A stretch of 64,000 nucleotides of DNA from Alishewanella aestuarii B11 (GCF_000280055.1 NZ_ALAB01000024.1:124001-188000), one strand, 5' to 3'. Counted from the stretch's first letter, positions 47,874 through 57,182 are shown. The notes: generated from the sequence alone by a model not told the origin. Numbers and translations: made by a program.

Positions 47874-48959
47874 TTAACTTTTATCCTGCTGCGCCAGAAA
47901 GTCTTTAAACTCGATGGTATAAAGCCGCAGTAATACCAGCGTTAGCGCAAAAATAATCGGGCCGTAAATTACGCCAATTAAACCAAATAATTGGATACCA
48001 CCGAGCAGGGCCAGAAAAATCAGTAAGGTGCTCATATTAGAGCTACCCTGCATCAGAATAGGTCTGAGGACATTATCTATCGAGCCCACCACTAACACGC
48101 CCCAGCCAGCCAGAAAGAGTCCCCAGCCCCAATCACCGGTAAAGAATAAATATAAACTGGCCGGCAGCCAGATCAGCGCTGTGCCTACCGCCGGGATAAA
48201 GGAGGCAAAGGCCATCATCGTGCCCCAGAATAATCCCGGAAAACCGACTATGGCCATGGCAATACCGCCAGCAAGCCCCTGCGCAATAGCAGTCAGCACT
48301 GAGCCGAGTACTGCTGAGCGTGCTACCAACTTGGCTTCGCTTAGTAAGGCATCTTTTTGCGAGCGGGATAACGGAATGTAATGCTGAATAGCGGCCACAA
48401 CTTTATCGTGATCGCGTAATAAGAAATACAGCACAAACAACATCAAGACAAAGCTGAATAACAGACCGGTCAGATCGCCAAGCATCTTGGTACTCAGGTT
48501 TAACAACTCTTTACTAAAGCCGGCAGCAAATTCGCTCAGACGTTCAATAATCTGCCGTGGTGTTAAGAGATCGCCGGGGAGCTTATCAGCCGCCAGTGCC
48601 TGTAATTGTTGCAGATAAGGATGCTGCAGTAATTGCTCAGCCCCGCCCTGACCCAGCCAAAGATAGATTTGTTTGGTAACCAGCAACCCTTGTTGCACCA
48701 GAGCGGCAAACACCAGGCTGGCGGGTACCAGGATCACCAGCACCAACAGCAAACAGGACAAGGTTGCCGCCAGGTTGGGTTTAGTTGGCATTTTGCTACC
48801 TATCCAATGGTGTACCGGATAACACAGCAATGATAAGACAAAGGCCAGCACAATAGCGCCTAAGTAAGGTGCCACCAGCAGATAGCTGCCATACAAAGCC
48901 AATAGCAGCGCCAGGATCAGTAAATAATGGCGGGATTCGATGGTAAATTTCGCAGGCAT
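47874..48959 (-). CDS. AI-2E/PerM-family membrane permease
   Basis: A 361-residue membrane protein with about eight helices and the family motif GGIQLFGLIGVIYGPI near the C-terminus. The start at 48959 has AAAGGA 7 bases upstream; the open frame extends 14 codons further. The family includes TqsA and other exporters; the substrate is unknown. It is followed by the COG3146 gene. Confidence 0.88.
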   Translation of the reverse strand: MPAKFTIESRHYLLILALLLALYGSYLLVAPYLGAIVLAFVLSLLCYPVHHWIGSKMPTKPNLAATLSCLLLVLVILVPASLVFAALVQQGLLVTKQIYLWLGQGGAEQLLQHPYLQQLQALAADKLPGDLLTPRQIIERLSEFAAGFSKELLNLSTKMLGDLTGLLFSFVLMLFVLYFLLRDHDKVVAAIQHYIPLSRSQKDALLSEAKLVARSAVLGSVLTAIAQGLAGGIAMAIVGFPGLFWGTMMAFASFIPAVGTALIWLPASLYLFFTGDWGWGLFLAGWGVLVVGSIDNVLRPILMQGSSNMSTLLIFLALLGGIQLFGLIGVIYGPIIFALTLVLLRLYTIEFKDFLAQQDKS

Positions 48960-49019
48960 GGTAAATCCTTTACAAACAGTACTGGCCGTGTATGTCGGCA
49001 CTTCATCGTCGTTTGACAG

Positions 49020-50105
49020 TTAAAAGTTAAATAACATCACGCCCAAGCCTATACTATTTTGCCGGTGATTGTAATCCAGCAAGGTCTCGGCGTAACCGGA
49101 AAATAGCTGTAAATGCAGCCGTAAACCATCGGGTTGTTGCTTATTGATTGGATAGGTCAAATCCAGCTGCCAGGAGCCCTTGGAAAAATCCTGCCAGTTC
49201 ATTCTGCGCGTTAATGAAGCGGTGGCACTGCCCGGTAGCCAGTTCAGTTGTAGCTCGGTACTGCCCAGGAAGTTTGTCAGATCCGGGTTATCGTCTTCCG
49301 ACAATGATTCAGCAACCCGTTTATTAAACTTCAGCAGAAGTCCAACCTGCTCGCGCTCGAACGCTGCCGCGGTATAAAAGCGGTTCCAGCTGCGCGATAA
49401 CGGCTCGCTCTGACCATTAGATTGGTGCACAAAACCAAATTGCAGCATCTGTAACCGCCAGCCAAAGGGCAAAGCGCCTAAGTACTCAGCCGTCGGGATA
49501 ACATAAACCACCTCCGGCTGATAATCAGTACTACGAAAAGGTGCGGAGTCTTCTGAGTTCCACAGCTGCCACATCGAGGTCTGGGTATAGGCAAACCAGA
49601 GATCGGCATTGGGCAATAGCCAGTCTTCAAGAATTTTCGCCCGAAGTGATACCTGCAGCTTGGTTTCAATATCTTTATAGTTTTCCTGCAGCTCGGCACC
49701 GCTGCGGGTTGGACTTGCCGGTTGGCGGTTTACACCGCTACTGTAATGCACCGGCAAAATAAAGTTAGGTTGATAGGTACGCACCCGAAAGGTGCCGCGT
49801 TTATCCTGTTCGGTAAGTTCCCACAAGCTTTGTAGGATGGTAGCAACTGGAATTACCGGCGCAGCTGTGACTGGCTCGGCGTCCGTCGTATCGGGCTGTT
49901 CTGCTACAGTTTGGGCAACCGCCGTTACTGGCTGTCGCTCAGCCAGTAAACGCTGCTTTTGCATGGCTTTGACTATATCGTCATAACAACTGAGTCGCTG
50001 CTGATCGGCAAGGGCTAAACATTGTTCCAGACGTTGCTCCGCCTCAGCGCCCAGTGCCGGGTTAACAATACCCAAGGCGACGGCCAAAGCAATTAATCTC
50101 TGCAT
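49020..50105 (-). CDS. pldA: outer-membrane phospholipase A with RLxCYD N-terminal segment
   Basis: A 361-residue outer-membrane enzyme that hydrolyses phospholipids mislocalised to the outer leaflet. A signal peptide (MQRLIALAVALGIVNPALG) is followed by a Cys-containing stretch with QRLSCYD, then the beta-barrel ending MLFNF. The catalytic set is His227, Ser229 and Asn241 in HQSNGQSEPLSRSWN; the 14-residue His-Asn spacing equals that of E. coli. The barrel is preceded by about 70 residues more than in E. coli PldA (289 residues). Confidence 0.92.
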   Translation of the reverse strand: MQRLIALAVALGIVNPALGAEAEQRLEQCLALADQQRLSCYDDIVKAMQKQRLLAERQPVTAVAQTVAEQPDTTDAEPVTAAPVIPVATILQSLWELTEQDKRGTFRVRTYQPNFILPVHYSSGVNRQPASPTRSGAELQENYKDIETKLQVSLRAKILEDWLLPNADLWFAYTQTSMWQLWNSEDSAPFRSTDYQPEVVYVIPTAEYLGALPFGWRLQMLQFGFVHQSNGQSEPLSRSWNRFYTAAAFEREQVGLLLKFNKRVAESLSEDDNPDLTNFLGSTELQLNWLPGSATASLTRRMNWQDFSKGSWQLDLTYPINKQQPDGLRLHLQLFSGYAETLLDYNHRQNSIGLGVMLFNF

Positions 50106-50255
50106 AAATTACTCCCTGTAGCGATCTCAAACTAACTTAGTGTACGGGATAAAAATGACAAATAGCTGAACTGAAGTGTAAAAAATGTCTTAATGGCCTT
50201 GTAGTTTATCAATATCGGCCCGATTTAGAATAAATACAGATCACAGGAGCATAGG

Positions 50256-51092
50256 ATGACAACCTCATATACCCCACCCGCAGTCTGGCAATGGCAGTCT
50301 GAAAATGGCGGCGCCTTTGCCAGTATCAACCGCCCGGTTTCCGGCGCTACTCACCAGCAGCCTTTACCCGTTGGCGAACATCCGCTGCAACTTTATTCAC
50401 TGGCGACGCCCAATGGCATAAAAGTCACAATCTTACTGGAAGAGTTATTAGCTGCCGGTCATGCGGCTGAATATGATGCCTGGCTTATCAGCATCAAAGA
50501 CGGTGCGCAATTTGGCAGTGGCTTTGTCGAACTGAATCCTAACTCGAAAATTCCGGCATTATTTGACCGTGACCGCGGCATCCGGGTATTTGAATCTGGC
50601 TCAATTTTGTTGTATCTGGCAGAAAAATTTCAGGCCTTTTTACCCACTGAGCCTGGCGCCCGAACTGAAGTGATGAACTGGTTATTCTGGCAAATGGGTA
50701 GCGCCCCCTTTGTTGGCGGCGGCTTTGGTCATTTTTACGCCTATGCGCCGGAAAAATACGAATACCCGATCAACCGCTATGCTATGGAAACCAAACGTCA
50801 GTTGGATGTGCTGGATAAGCAGCTGGCGCGCCAGCCCTTTGTTGCTGGTAACGAATACAGCATTGCCGATATGGCAATCTGGCCCTGGTATGGCGGCCTG
50901 GTATTGGGCCGGCTTTACGATGCAGCTGAATTTTTGGATGTCGGCAGCTACCAGCATGTGTTGCGCTGGGCACAACAACTGGACGCACGTCCGGCGGTAA
51001 AACGCGGCTATCTGGTAAACCGTAACTTTGGTGATACACCAGGTCTGGCTGAACGCCACAGCACGGCTGATTTTGCGCCCTTCGGTTTGTAA
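50256..51092 (+). CDS. yghU: GSH-dependent disulfide-bond oxidoreductase, YghU family
   Basis: A 278-residue glutathione transferase (E. coli YghU 288). The N-terminal YTPPAVWQWQSENGGAFASINRP extension, then LYSLATPNGIKVTILLEEL and NPNSKIPALFD, are typical. YghU binds two glutathiones and shows disulfide reductase activity. The ribosome site is CACAGGAGC. It is divergent from pldA. Confidence 0.95.
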   Translation: MTTSYTPPAVWQWQSENGGAFASINRPVSGATHQQPLPVGEHPLQLYSLATPNGIKVTILLEELLAAGHAAEYDAWLISIKDGAQFGSGFVELNPNSKIPALFDRDRGIRVFESGSILLYLAEKFQAFLPTEPGARTEVMNWLFWQMGSAPFVGGGFGHFYAYAPEKYEYPINRYAMETKRQLDVLDKQLARQPFVAGNEYSIADMAIWPWYGGLVLGRLYDAAEFLDVGSYQHVLRWAQQLDARPAVKRGYLVNRNFGDTPGLAERHSTADFAPFGL

Positions 51093-51124
51093 AAGTAGGC
51101 GCCGGCAGTGGCGCCTACTTTTTC
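51093..51124. terminator. bidirectional terminator between yghU and yebE
   Basis: AAGTAGGCGCC and GGCGCCTACTT form an 11-bp stem around GGCAGT, with A-runs on the left and T-runs on the right. Confidence 0.9.
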
Positions 51125-51126
51125 GT

Positions 51127-51786
51127 TTATCCGGCTACCAATTGGCCCGCAGCCTTAACTTGCTGCCGCAGCTCCAGCTGCAAGCTTTCCGGTAACTTTA
51201 GCTGTCTGGCCAACTCGGTCAGATAGCTACGCTCCATAAAGCTCTCTTCATCGATCACCAGCAAGGTCGCCATATACATCTCGGCAGCCAGTTGTTCTGA
51301 GGTAGCTAATCTTGCCACCGCGGCCGGATCCAGTGGTTTTTTCAGTTCAGCATCAACAAATTGCCGGATCCCGGCATCCGTGGTCAGTCTGCTGATTTCC
51401 TGCTCAATCAGCTGTAGCTCACGCTCATCAATATGACCATCCGCTTTTGCAGCAGCAATCAAGCAGACCAGAATGGCACGGCAACCGCTTTCAGTATGCA
51501 GCTCGGCCGCTGTGCTGCTTGCTGGCTGATTTCCCTGTTGCTGCTGCCAGTTACCATAGGCCTTGTAAGCCAGTACACCAAGCGCGGCCAGGCCACCGTA
51601 GGTTAGCACCTTGCCTCCGAGTTGCCGGCCCTTTTTACTTCCCAGCAAATACCCTAGTGCGCCGCCGGCTACGGCAGCACCGGCCCGACCTTTTAATAAG
51701 TCATTGATGCTACCACCGGTGCCCGGTGCACCAGTCAGCCCTGTACCATTACTCAGTAATTTGTTAAGAAAATCTTTATTTAGCAT
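51127..51786 (-). CDS. yebE: YebE-type inner-membrane protein (DUF533/TerB-like)
   Basis: A 219-residue protein (E. coli YebE 219). A Gly-rich N-terminus includes a short hydrophobic segment (AAVAGGALGYLLG, then LTYGGLAALGVLAY), followed by a C-terminal TerB-like helical domain (LIAAAKADGHIDERELQLIEQEI). Envelope-stress induced in E. coli; function unknown. Confidence 0.9.
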   Translation of the reverse strand: MLNKDFLNKLLSNGTGLTGAPGTGGSINDLLKGRAGAAVAGGALGYLLGSKKGRQLGGKVLTYGGLAALGVLAYKAYGNWQQQQGNQPASSTAAELHTESGCRAILVCLIAAAKADGHIDERELQLIEQEISRLTTDAGIRQFVDAELKKPLDPAAVARLATSEQLAAEMYMATLLVIDEESFMERSYLTELARQLKLPESLQLELRQQVKAAGQLVAG

Positions 51787-51852
51787 AGCCGGCTCCTTAG
51801 TTAAGATTTTGCTTAGAGCTTACGGCGGTAAATTAATTCCTTGGTCTGTTTT

Positions 51853-52830
51853 TTATATTGCCGGACAATTCGCCGCCACCCGATAGCCCTGTTGCTCGGC
51901 TTCAGATATGGTTTGGAAAATCACCCGGTTTGCTGGCGCCATACTTTGATAATTGGGGCAATCCGGCCGGTGATAGATTTTGGAGTTGCGGTTAGCATGG
52001 ATTGGACCTGTCACTTTGCTGCTGCTTTCCACTTTGGCAACCTGCGTGTCGTTGCGGTTGTCCCAACCGGCAGCGGTTAAGCCAATGCCGCTGGTAGCAA
52101 AGCCTAGCTGCCAGCTTTTTTCACCGGTTACAAAAGGATTATTACGCCCGGTCTGCATAGCTGTGCGCTGGTGGATCTGCCGCTCTTTCTCTGAAACCGG
52201 ATCCTGACTGTGCCAAGCCAGAAACATTTGCTGATCCTGGCGGCTTAATTTCAGGTTGTAGCGATCGGCCATATAAAACGCCACCCGCGCAATATCGCCG
52301 CGGATATCTGCCTTGGGCTGAACCTTACGCTGTTTGGTATCAATCCGGATATCACAGCGGCCAAACTGACCGCTGAATTCTTGCCCAACCATACCAAAGG
52401 GCAGATCGGCCCGCAGACCATTGATCTGTCCTACGGCATAGGTCAGATTAAACAGATCAGCTTCAATCAGGTTAAATAACGGATCCTGTTGCTGGCAGTT
52501 CTTACGGCCGCCGTTTTGCCAGCATTTTAATTGCTTCCCCACCCAGGAGATCGGAATAATATGCTCCACTTCTGAACGAGCCGCTCTGGCCAGCGTTGCC
52601 TCACTAGGGGTACCCCGGGGCGCATAGACTTCGAAGCCACAGCTTTGATGATCAACCCGACCACCACTGCGTCCAACCCAACTGATCGCACAATCGCAAT
52701 AAAAGGTACGTTCATGGCCCTGATAAATTTGCTTGAGGGTAACTTTGGCCTGTTCAAAATTGCCTGGATTGGCAAATACCGGACTGCTAATGCTAAGCAG
52801 CAGAATAACGAGCAAAACGTATCTGATCAC
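51853..52830 (-). CDS. endA: secreted endonuclease I with C-terminal Ada-like domain
   Basis: A 325-residue secreted nuclease. A signal peptide (MIRYVLLVILLLSISSPVFA) precedes the endonuclease I domain: YCDC, the SEVEHIIPISWVG His motif near residue 85, and FNLIEADLFNLTYAVGQINGLRAD. After about residue 230 a linker leads to a C-terminal module (GPIHANRNSKIYHRPDCPNY ... VAANCPAI) with Cys and His residues, resembling the metal-binding Ada fold found at the ends of some nucleases. E. coli EndA (235 residues) lacks this tail. Extracellular DNA degradation for nutrition is the likely role. Confidence 0.88.
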   Translation of the reverse strand: MIRYVLLVILLLSISSPVFANPGNFEQAKVTLKQIYQGHERTFYCDCAISWVGRSGGRVDHQSCGFEVYAPRGTPSEATLARAARSEVEHIIPISWVGKQLKCWQNGGRKNCQQQDPLFNLIEADLFNLTYAVGQINGLRADLPFGMVGQEFSGQFGRCDIRIDTKQRKVQPKADIRGDIARVAFYMADRYNLKLSRQDQQMFLAWHSQDPVSEKERQIHQRTAMQTGRNNPFVTGEKSWQLGFATSGIGLTAAGWDNRNDTQVAKVESSSKVTGPIHANRNSKIYHRPDCPNYQSMAPANRVIFQTISEAEQQGYRVAANCPAI

Positions 52831-53065
52831 AACAACTACCGCGCCGGCCGTGGACGCTCTGATGACTGCAAGTCAAAACCGGCCTGTTCTGACTTTGATC
52901 CTGTTGCGAACCCAATTTGTCCGCCAACCCTGATCTTAACAGTAAACACCTTGCAGATTAAAGCTTGCGATCTGCTTAACCTGACGCCAGACCAAGGTCA
53001 GATTGTGCTTTTTTATTAAAACAGGTATAACTTGAATACGCTCAAATAATATTAGTCCGGGTCTG

Positions 53066-56050
53066 ATGTCAAAGTTGTTGCAACCCTTGCTACTTCTACT
53101 GGCGATATGCTGTTTCAGTGCTGTTGCAGACATAGACTATGTGTTTAGCCCACCTACCGATAAGCTGACCGCCCGACAGTCTTCGGTTTATCACATCACT
53201 CAGGACCAGCATGGCTTTATGTGGCTGGCAACGGACAGCGACGGACTGTTACGGTTTGATGGCAGCGAAAGCGTTAATTGGCTAAGTGTCGCAGAAAGTG
53301 GTTTACGGCGGCAAAATGTCGATAAATTTGTATTAGAGAATAATGGCGCTATCTGGATGGCCAGTTGGGGTCATGGTTTAACCTATCTCGCTGCTGCAAA
53401 CGATGTTCAGTACAATTTCCGGGCCGATAGTGGCGATCCTGACGCGCTGGCATCTGATCGGGTACAAACCTTATTTCTGGATAGCAAGCAACGTTTATGG
53501 ATTGGTACTGTCGCGGGGGTTAACTATATTGATTTAGCTAACCCCAGGGAGATCAAGCGTTATGCGGCGCCGGAGCTCGAACATCCATTGCATAAGAACC
53601 GGATCTGGTGGATCACTGAATCGGCTGAAGGTCTTTGGTTTGCCACCGCTGACGGCATAGTGCTGCTTAATACAGAGCAGCAGGTAAAACGCTATCTGTT
53701 GCCGCAACCGGAAAAAAATATCCTTGAACGAGCGCGTGAAGTACGCGCTATTCAGCATTTTAGCTCGGGTATCTGGGCCAGTTCGGCCACGGGGGTTTAT
53801 CAGTATCATTCCGGCTGTGACTGTTTTGCCCGTCTGGAAATGCCGGCGCAAGTCGCCTCTCCCCGAGTAAATGTACTTTATCAAAGTCCGGATAATTATT
53901 TATGGGTCGGCAGCACCGAAGGATTATTTTTATATGATACCGAGGCTAAGCAGTGGATTAAAAATCGTCAGGGCTTTAATTATCTGCCGGATGTCGATGT
54001 CCGAACCCTCTATGAAAACGCCGACAGCCAACTCTGGGTAGGTAGCCGGGATCAGGGACTCTTTATCGGTAATCCGCAACAACGGGCTTTTCAACCCTTG
54101 AGTAGTCAACTACCGAGCCCCCTGCAACAGGCGGCAAGTCGTTTGATTAGTGCCCTGTATCAGGACCAGCAACGTAATATCTGGATAGCCGCACACGGTG
54201 CCTTAATCTGGCTGGAGCATGCCAGCAACCAGTGGCATCAGGTTCTGTATCGCCAACAACATAATATTCGCAAAATTTATCAATTTGCTTCGCAGCCTGA
54301 CGGCTCGCTCTGGCTGGCGACAGACAGTGGCTTATATCAAATGCAGGATGGCCGGCTTAGACCAGAGCTGACGCCTTTTGAGCTGGCAGGTATTCCTCCG
54401 GGCGCTATTACTGCCTTTCATATCTCTACTGACGGCGATTTTTATCTGGGGGTTTGGCAGCGGGGTCTACTTCGCTGGCAACCGCAAACGCAGCAGGCGA
54501 CTATTAGCCTGACTAACCTGGCGACAAACAGCGGCGACCAGATTTATCAGATCGTCACTGATCAAAGCGGCAATCTATATGCAGCAACCCGTTACTCCGG
54601 ATTGTATAAAAGACCTGTCGGGCAAAGCTGGCACCAGGTAGAAACCGGTGTCGCCAATCTGGTTGAAGGATTTAATTGTGTATTACCTGTCGCTGAAACA
54701 ATAGTTTGGCTTTGCTCCGAATATGGGCTGTGGCGCCTTGATCTACAAAGCGGCAGCAGTTCACAATTTTTAACCGAGCAAGGACTGCCAAGTGTCTTTA
54801 TTACCGGCGCCTTCCTCGATCAGCAACAACGGTTATGGGCTTTGACTAATCATGGTCCTGCCCGCTTTAATGAGCACAGCCAACGTTTTACCAGTTATAG
54901 TCTGAATGATGGCCTACCCGATCTGACGATGCAGCGTAATGCCCATCTATTGTTACCCGACGGCAGCTTTTTGCTGGGTACCGCTATGGGGGTCGCCAAT
55001 AGCAAATTTGATATAGAGGCCGAGTATATGCCTGTGCCCAGAGTCGCGCTGAGCCAGGTTGAAATCGATGGCAGAGATCAGACCCGGCATTATCCTGTTA
55101 ATCAGACGCAAATTGCGTTACCGGCTAACTTTCGGGAATTGGTGATCGGTGTCTCAGTTCTGGACTACCGTGAACCAGACAAAAACACTATCCGATACCG
55201 TCTGCTAGGGTTTTCATCGAACTGGAGTAGCGCAACCCGTAACCGCGAATTACGTTATTTAGGCTTAGCTCCCGGCAATTACCTGTTAGAAGTGATTGGC
55301 CAGAATAGTCAGGGTATCCAATCCGCAGAGCCATTGCGAATCCAAATTCAGGTCGCTGCACCCTGGTGGTATTCACCTTACTTATGGATTGTCTCTGCTG
55401 TCGTTTTCCTAACTACCTTGTTATTAAGTGTCTATCTGCGAGAGCTTAATTTAAGAAGACGCAACGCACGTCTGGCCGGCCTGGTTAGTGCCAGAACGCA
55501 GGAGCTTGAATTGTTAGCACAACAACTGCAAAACAAAGCTGATCATGATGAGCTAACGGGGTTATTAAATCGCGCCGGTTTTACGGAACACTTTCAACGT
55601 TTACGTTTACAGTTACAACGCAGTCAGCAATCTCTTAGCCTGGTGTTAATTGATCTGGATTATTTCAAGAGCATTAATGACCAGTTTGGTCACGCCGCAG
55701 GTGATGCCGCCCTGCAGCATTTCGCTGCTAAGCTAAGTACAAGGGCGAGAGGCAGCGATCTGACTGGGCGCTGGGGAGGCGAAGAATTTATTCTGGCTCT
55801 GGCGGACTGTACAGCAAGTGATGCCAAAGTATTTTGTGAGGCCTTACTACGAGAGATGCAGCAGGAGCCCTGCTCATACCAGGGCGCCATATTAAAGCTG
55901 AGCGCGACTTTCGGCATAGCGCAGCTACCCGTCAGTTGCAGTTCGCTCGAACAGTGGGTAAAACTTGCCGACGACGCCCTCTATCAGGGCAAGCATCGTG
56001 GTCGCGCTCAGGCCGTTATCGCAAAGCCGACTCAGCTGCTCACCAATTGA
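53066..56050 (+). CDS. diguanylate cyclase with periplasmic propeller sensor
   Basis: A 994-residue sensor. A signal peptide (MSKLLQPLLLLLAICCFSAVA) precedes about 14 two-component-regulator propeller repeats (for example GFMWLATDSDGLLRFD, LWIGTVAGVNYID). A Y_Y_Y domain (IRYRLLGFSSNWS, LRYLGLAPGNYLLEV) follows, then one membrane helix (about residues 770-790) and a C-terminal GGDEF domain. The active site is G904-G-E-E-F908, and the product-inhibition I-site Arg895-x-x-Asp898 is intact. It should make c-di-GMP in response to a periplasmic ligand, possibly a sugar. It stands alone, with no kinase or response regulator nearby. Confidence 0.92.
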   Translation: MSKLLQPLLLLLAICCFSAVADIDYVFSPPTDKLTARQSSVYHITQDQHGFMWLATDSDGLLRFDGSESVNWLSVAESGLRRQNVDKFVLENNGAIWMASWGHGLTYLAAANDVQYNFRADSGDPDALASDRVQTLFLDSKQRLWIGTVAGVNYIDLANPREIKRYAAPELEHPLHKNRIWWITESAEGLWFATADGIVLLNTEQQVKRYLLPQPEKNILERAREVRAIQHFSSGIWASSATGVYQYHSGCDCFARLEMPAQVASPRVNVLYQSPDNYLWVGSTEGLFLYDTEAKQWIKNRQGFNYLPDVDVRTLYENADSQLWVGSRDQGLFIGNPQQRAFQPLSSQLPSPLQQAASRLISALYQDQQRNIWIAAHGALIWLEHASNQWHQVLYRQQHNIRKIYQFASQPDGSLWLATDSGLYQMQDGRLRPELTPFELAGIPPGAITAFHISTDGDFYLGVWQRGLLRWQPQTQQATISLTNLATNSGDQIYQIVTDQSGNLYAATRYSGLYKRPVGQSWHQVETGVANLVEGFNCVLPVAETIVWLCSEYGLWRLDLQSGSSSQFLTEQGLPSVFITGAFLDQQQRLWALTNHGPARFNEHSQRFTSYSLNDGLPDLTMQRNAHLLLPDGSFLLGTAMGVANSKFDIEAEYMPVPRVALSQVEIDGRDQTRHYPVNQTQIALPANFRELVIGVSVLDYREPDKNTIRYRLLGFSSNWSSATRNRELRYLGLAPGNYLLEVIGQNSQGIQSAEPLRIQIQVAAPWWYSPYLWIVSAVVFLTTLLLSVYLRELNLRRRNARLAGLVSARTQELELLAQQLQNKADHDELTGLLNRAGFTEHFQRLRLQLQRSQQSLSLVLIDLDYFKSINDQFGHAAGDAALQHFAAKLSTRARGSDLTGRWGGEEFILALADCTASDAKVFCEALLREMQQEPCSYQGAILKLSATFGIAQLPVSCSSLEQWVKLADDALYQGKHRGRAQAVIAKPTQLLTN

Positions 56051-56469
56051 TGCGCGACCTGAGTCCCCGTTAGCAGGTTATCATGCAGCGGGCAGCGGGC
56101 GCATACTTCATCAAGAAAGCGTTGCTTCTGCTCCACCGACAGATCGGCGTCAATCTCAGCCAGGATCCGGATCTGTTGAAAGCCTGCCCGCTCGATCGTC
56201 GCCTTGCCCATCAGCGCATCTGGGTCATAATCCCCCTCGACGGTGATCCGCATCCCGTGTAGTGCGATTTTCTGTTGAAAGGCGGCAATCCGGCCAATAG
56301 TGGCAATACAGCCGCCAACGGCAAAAAGTAACATCTGCAAGGGCGTCGGCCCCAACCCAGTCCCTTTTGCTGTAACAGGCTGATCAATCATCAGCTGGTG
56401 CTCACCGATCCGGGCCGCTACGGCAAAGCCATCCTGCATGACACTTTCAACACTAACAGTTTTAAGCAT
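56032..56469 (-). CDS. OsmC-family peroxidase-like protein
   Basis: A 145-residue protein with the OsmC layout: TPLQMLLFAVGGCIATIG with Cys54, and a second redox Cys in CARCPLHDNL. OsmC/Ohr proteins reduce organic peroxides. The start at 56469 has AAAGGGG 9 bases upstream. Its 3' end overlaps the converging diguanylate cyclase gene by 19 bp. Confidence 0.88.
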   Translation of the reverse strand: MLKTVSVESVMQDGFAVAARIGEHQLMIDQPVTAKGTGLGPTPLQMLLFAVGGCIATIGRIAAFQQKIALHGMRITVEGDYDPDALMGKATIERAGFQQIRILAEIDADLSVEQKQRFLDEVCARCPLHDNLLTGTQVAHQLVSS

Positions 56470-56713
56470 ATTAAACCCCTTTAATTTATTCTGCGCTAAT
56501 ATAAAGCCAATTCTCAAGTAAAATGCTGTTCCAGATCAAAACTATGGCTGGTCTGCAATTTGGCTGCATTGCCCCTTGGAGTCGGATTTAACATTGAAAG
56601 TTAGATGATTTGAGTATAAATCCGGCGATCAGTAGTGGATGTTCCGTTAAAACTGGTATTCCGTTGCGGCTTTTATTAGTGTAGCGCCTTTTCTTCAAGG
56701 GCCGGAAATCGAT

Positions 56714-56920
56714 ATGAGCACTGTCACATTATTTGACCAGCTGCAAGATGCAGTAAAAGAACTTATCAGTAAGAATATCAAATTACAACAACAGTTAAAT
56801 AACTTACAAGAACAGCACGAGCTGTTACAACTGGAGATGATGGAGAAAGACGACAGTCAGGCAAAGCTCGCTCAGCAAATGACGCAATTGTTAACTGAGC
56901 TTACTCAACAACCTCAATGA
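56714..56920 (+). CDS. small coiled-coil protein upstream of a ZapA-like gene
   Basis: A 68-residue protein that is almost entirely a coiled coil (LQDAVKELISKNIKLQQQLNNLQEQHELLQLEMMEKD). It resembles the TIGR02449/ZapB-like short coiled coils. It overlaps the next gene by an ATGA, so it is translationally coupled to it. Role inferred to be in cell division from the neighbour. Confidence 0.7.
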   Translation: MSTVTLFDQLQDAVKELISKNIKLQQQLNNLQEQHELLQLEMMEKDDSQAKLAQQMTQLLTELTQQPQ

Positions 56921-57174
56921 GTGTTCGACCTTATAGTATTACCATCGCCGGGCGACACTACCGTTTTAAGGCTGAGTCGGATTTAGAGTTAGTGTTGCAG
57001 CAGGTTGCCAGCGAATTAGAACAGCGGATAACCTTACAGGCTACACAGCAACCGCTGGCCAGTCGTGACCAATTACTTATGCTGACAGCGGTAAATGTAT
57101 TGGCTGAAATGAAACAACAACAAGCCACGTTGGCCAATTTACTCAAAGCAATCCAAACAAGCACCCAGGGCTAA
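56917..57174 (+). CDS. zapA: ZapA-like cell-division protein
   Basis: An 85-residue protein with the ZapA globular start VRPYSITIAGRHYRFKAE and a C-terminal helix (LLMLTAVNVLAEMKQQQATLANLLKAIQ). ZapA bundles FtsZ filaments. The usual ZapA neighbours (6S RNA, a formyl-THF ligase) are absent here, so this may be a second copy; the standard locus cannot be seen in this window. Confidence 0.78.
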   Translation: MSVRPYSITIAGRHYRFKAESDLELVLQQVASELEQRITLQATQQPLASRDQLLMLTAVNVLAEMKQQQATLANLLKAIQTSTQG

Positions 57175-57182
57175 GCCCTGGG
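57164..57182. terminator. hairpin spanning the zapA stop codon
   Basis: CCCAGGGC and GCCCTGGG pair with the TAA stop as the loop. There is no adjacent T-run, so it is a weak terminator at best between converging zapA and maeA. Confidence 0.4.

Noticed and set aside
52645-53019. 124-codon plus-strand frame spanning the endA 5' end and its upstream gap
   Set aside because: It is antisense to the signal peptide and nuclease domain of endA, and the remainder lacks coding character.
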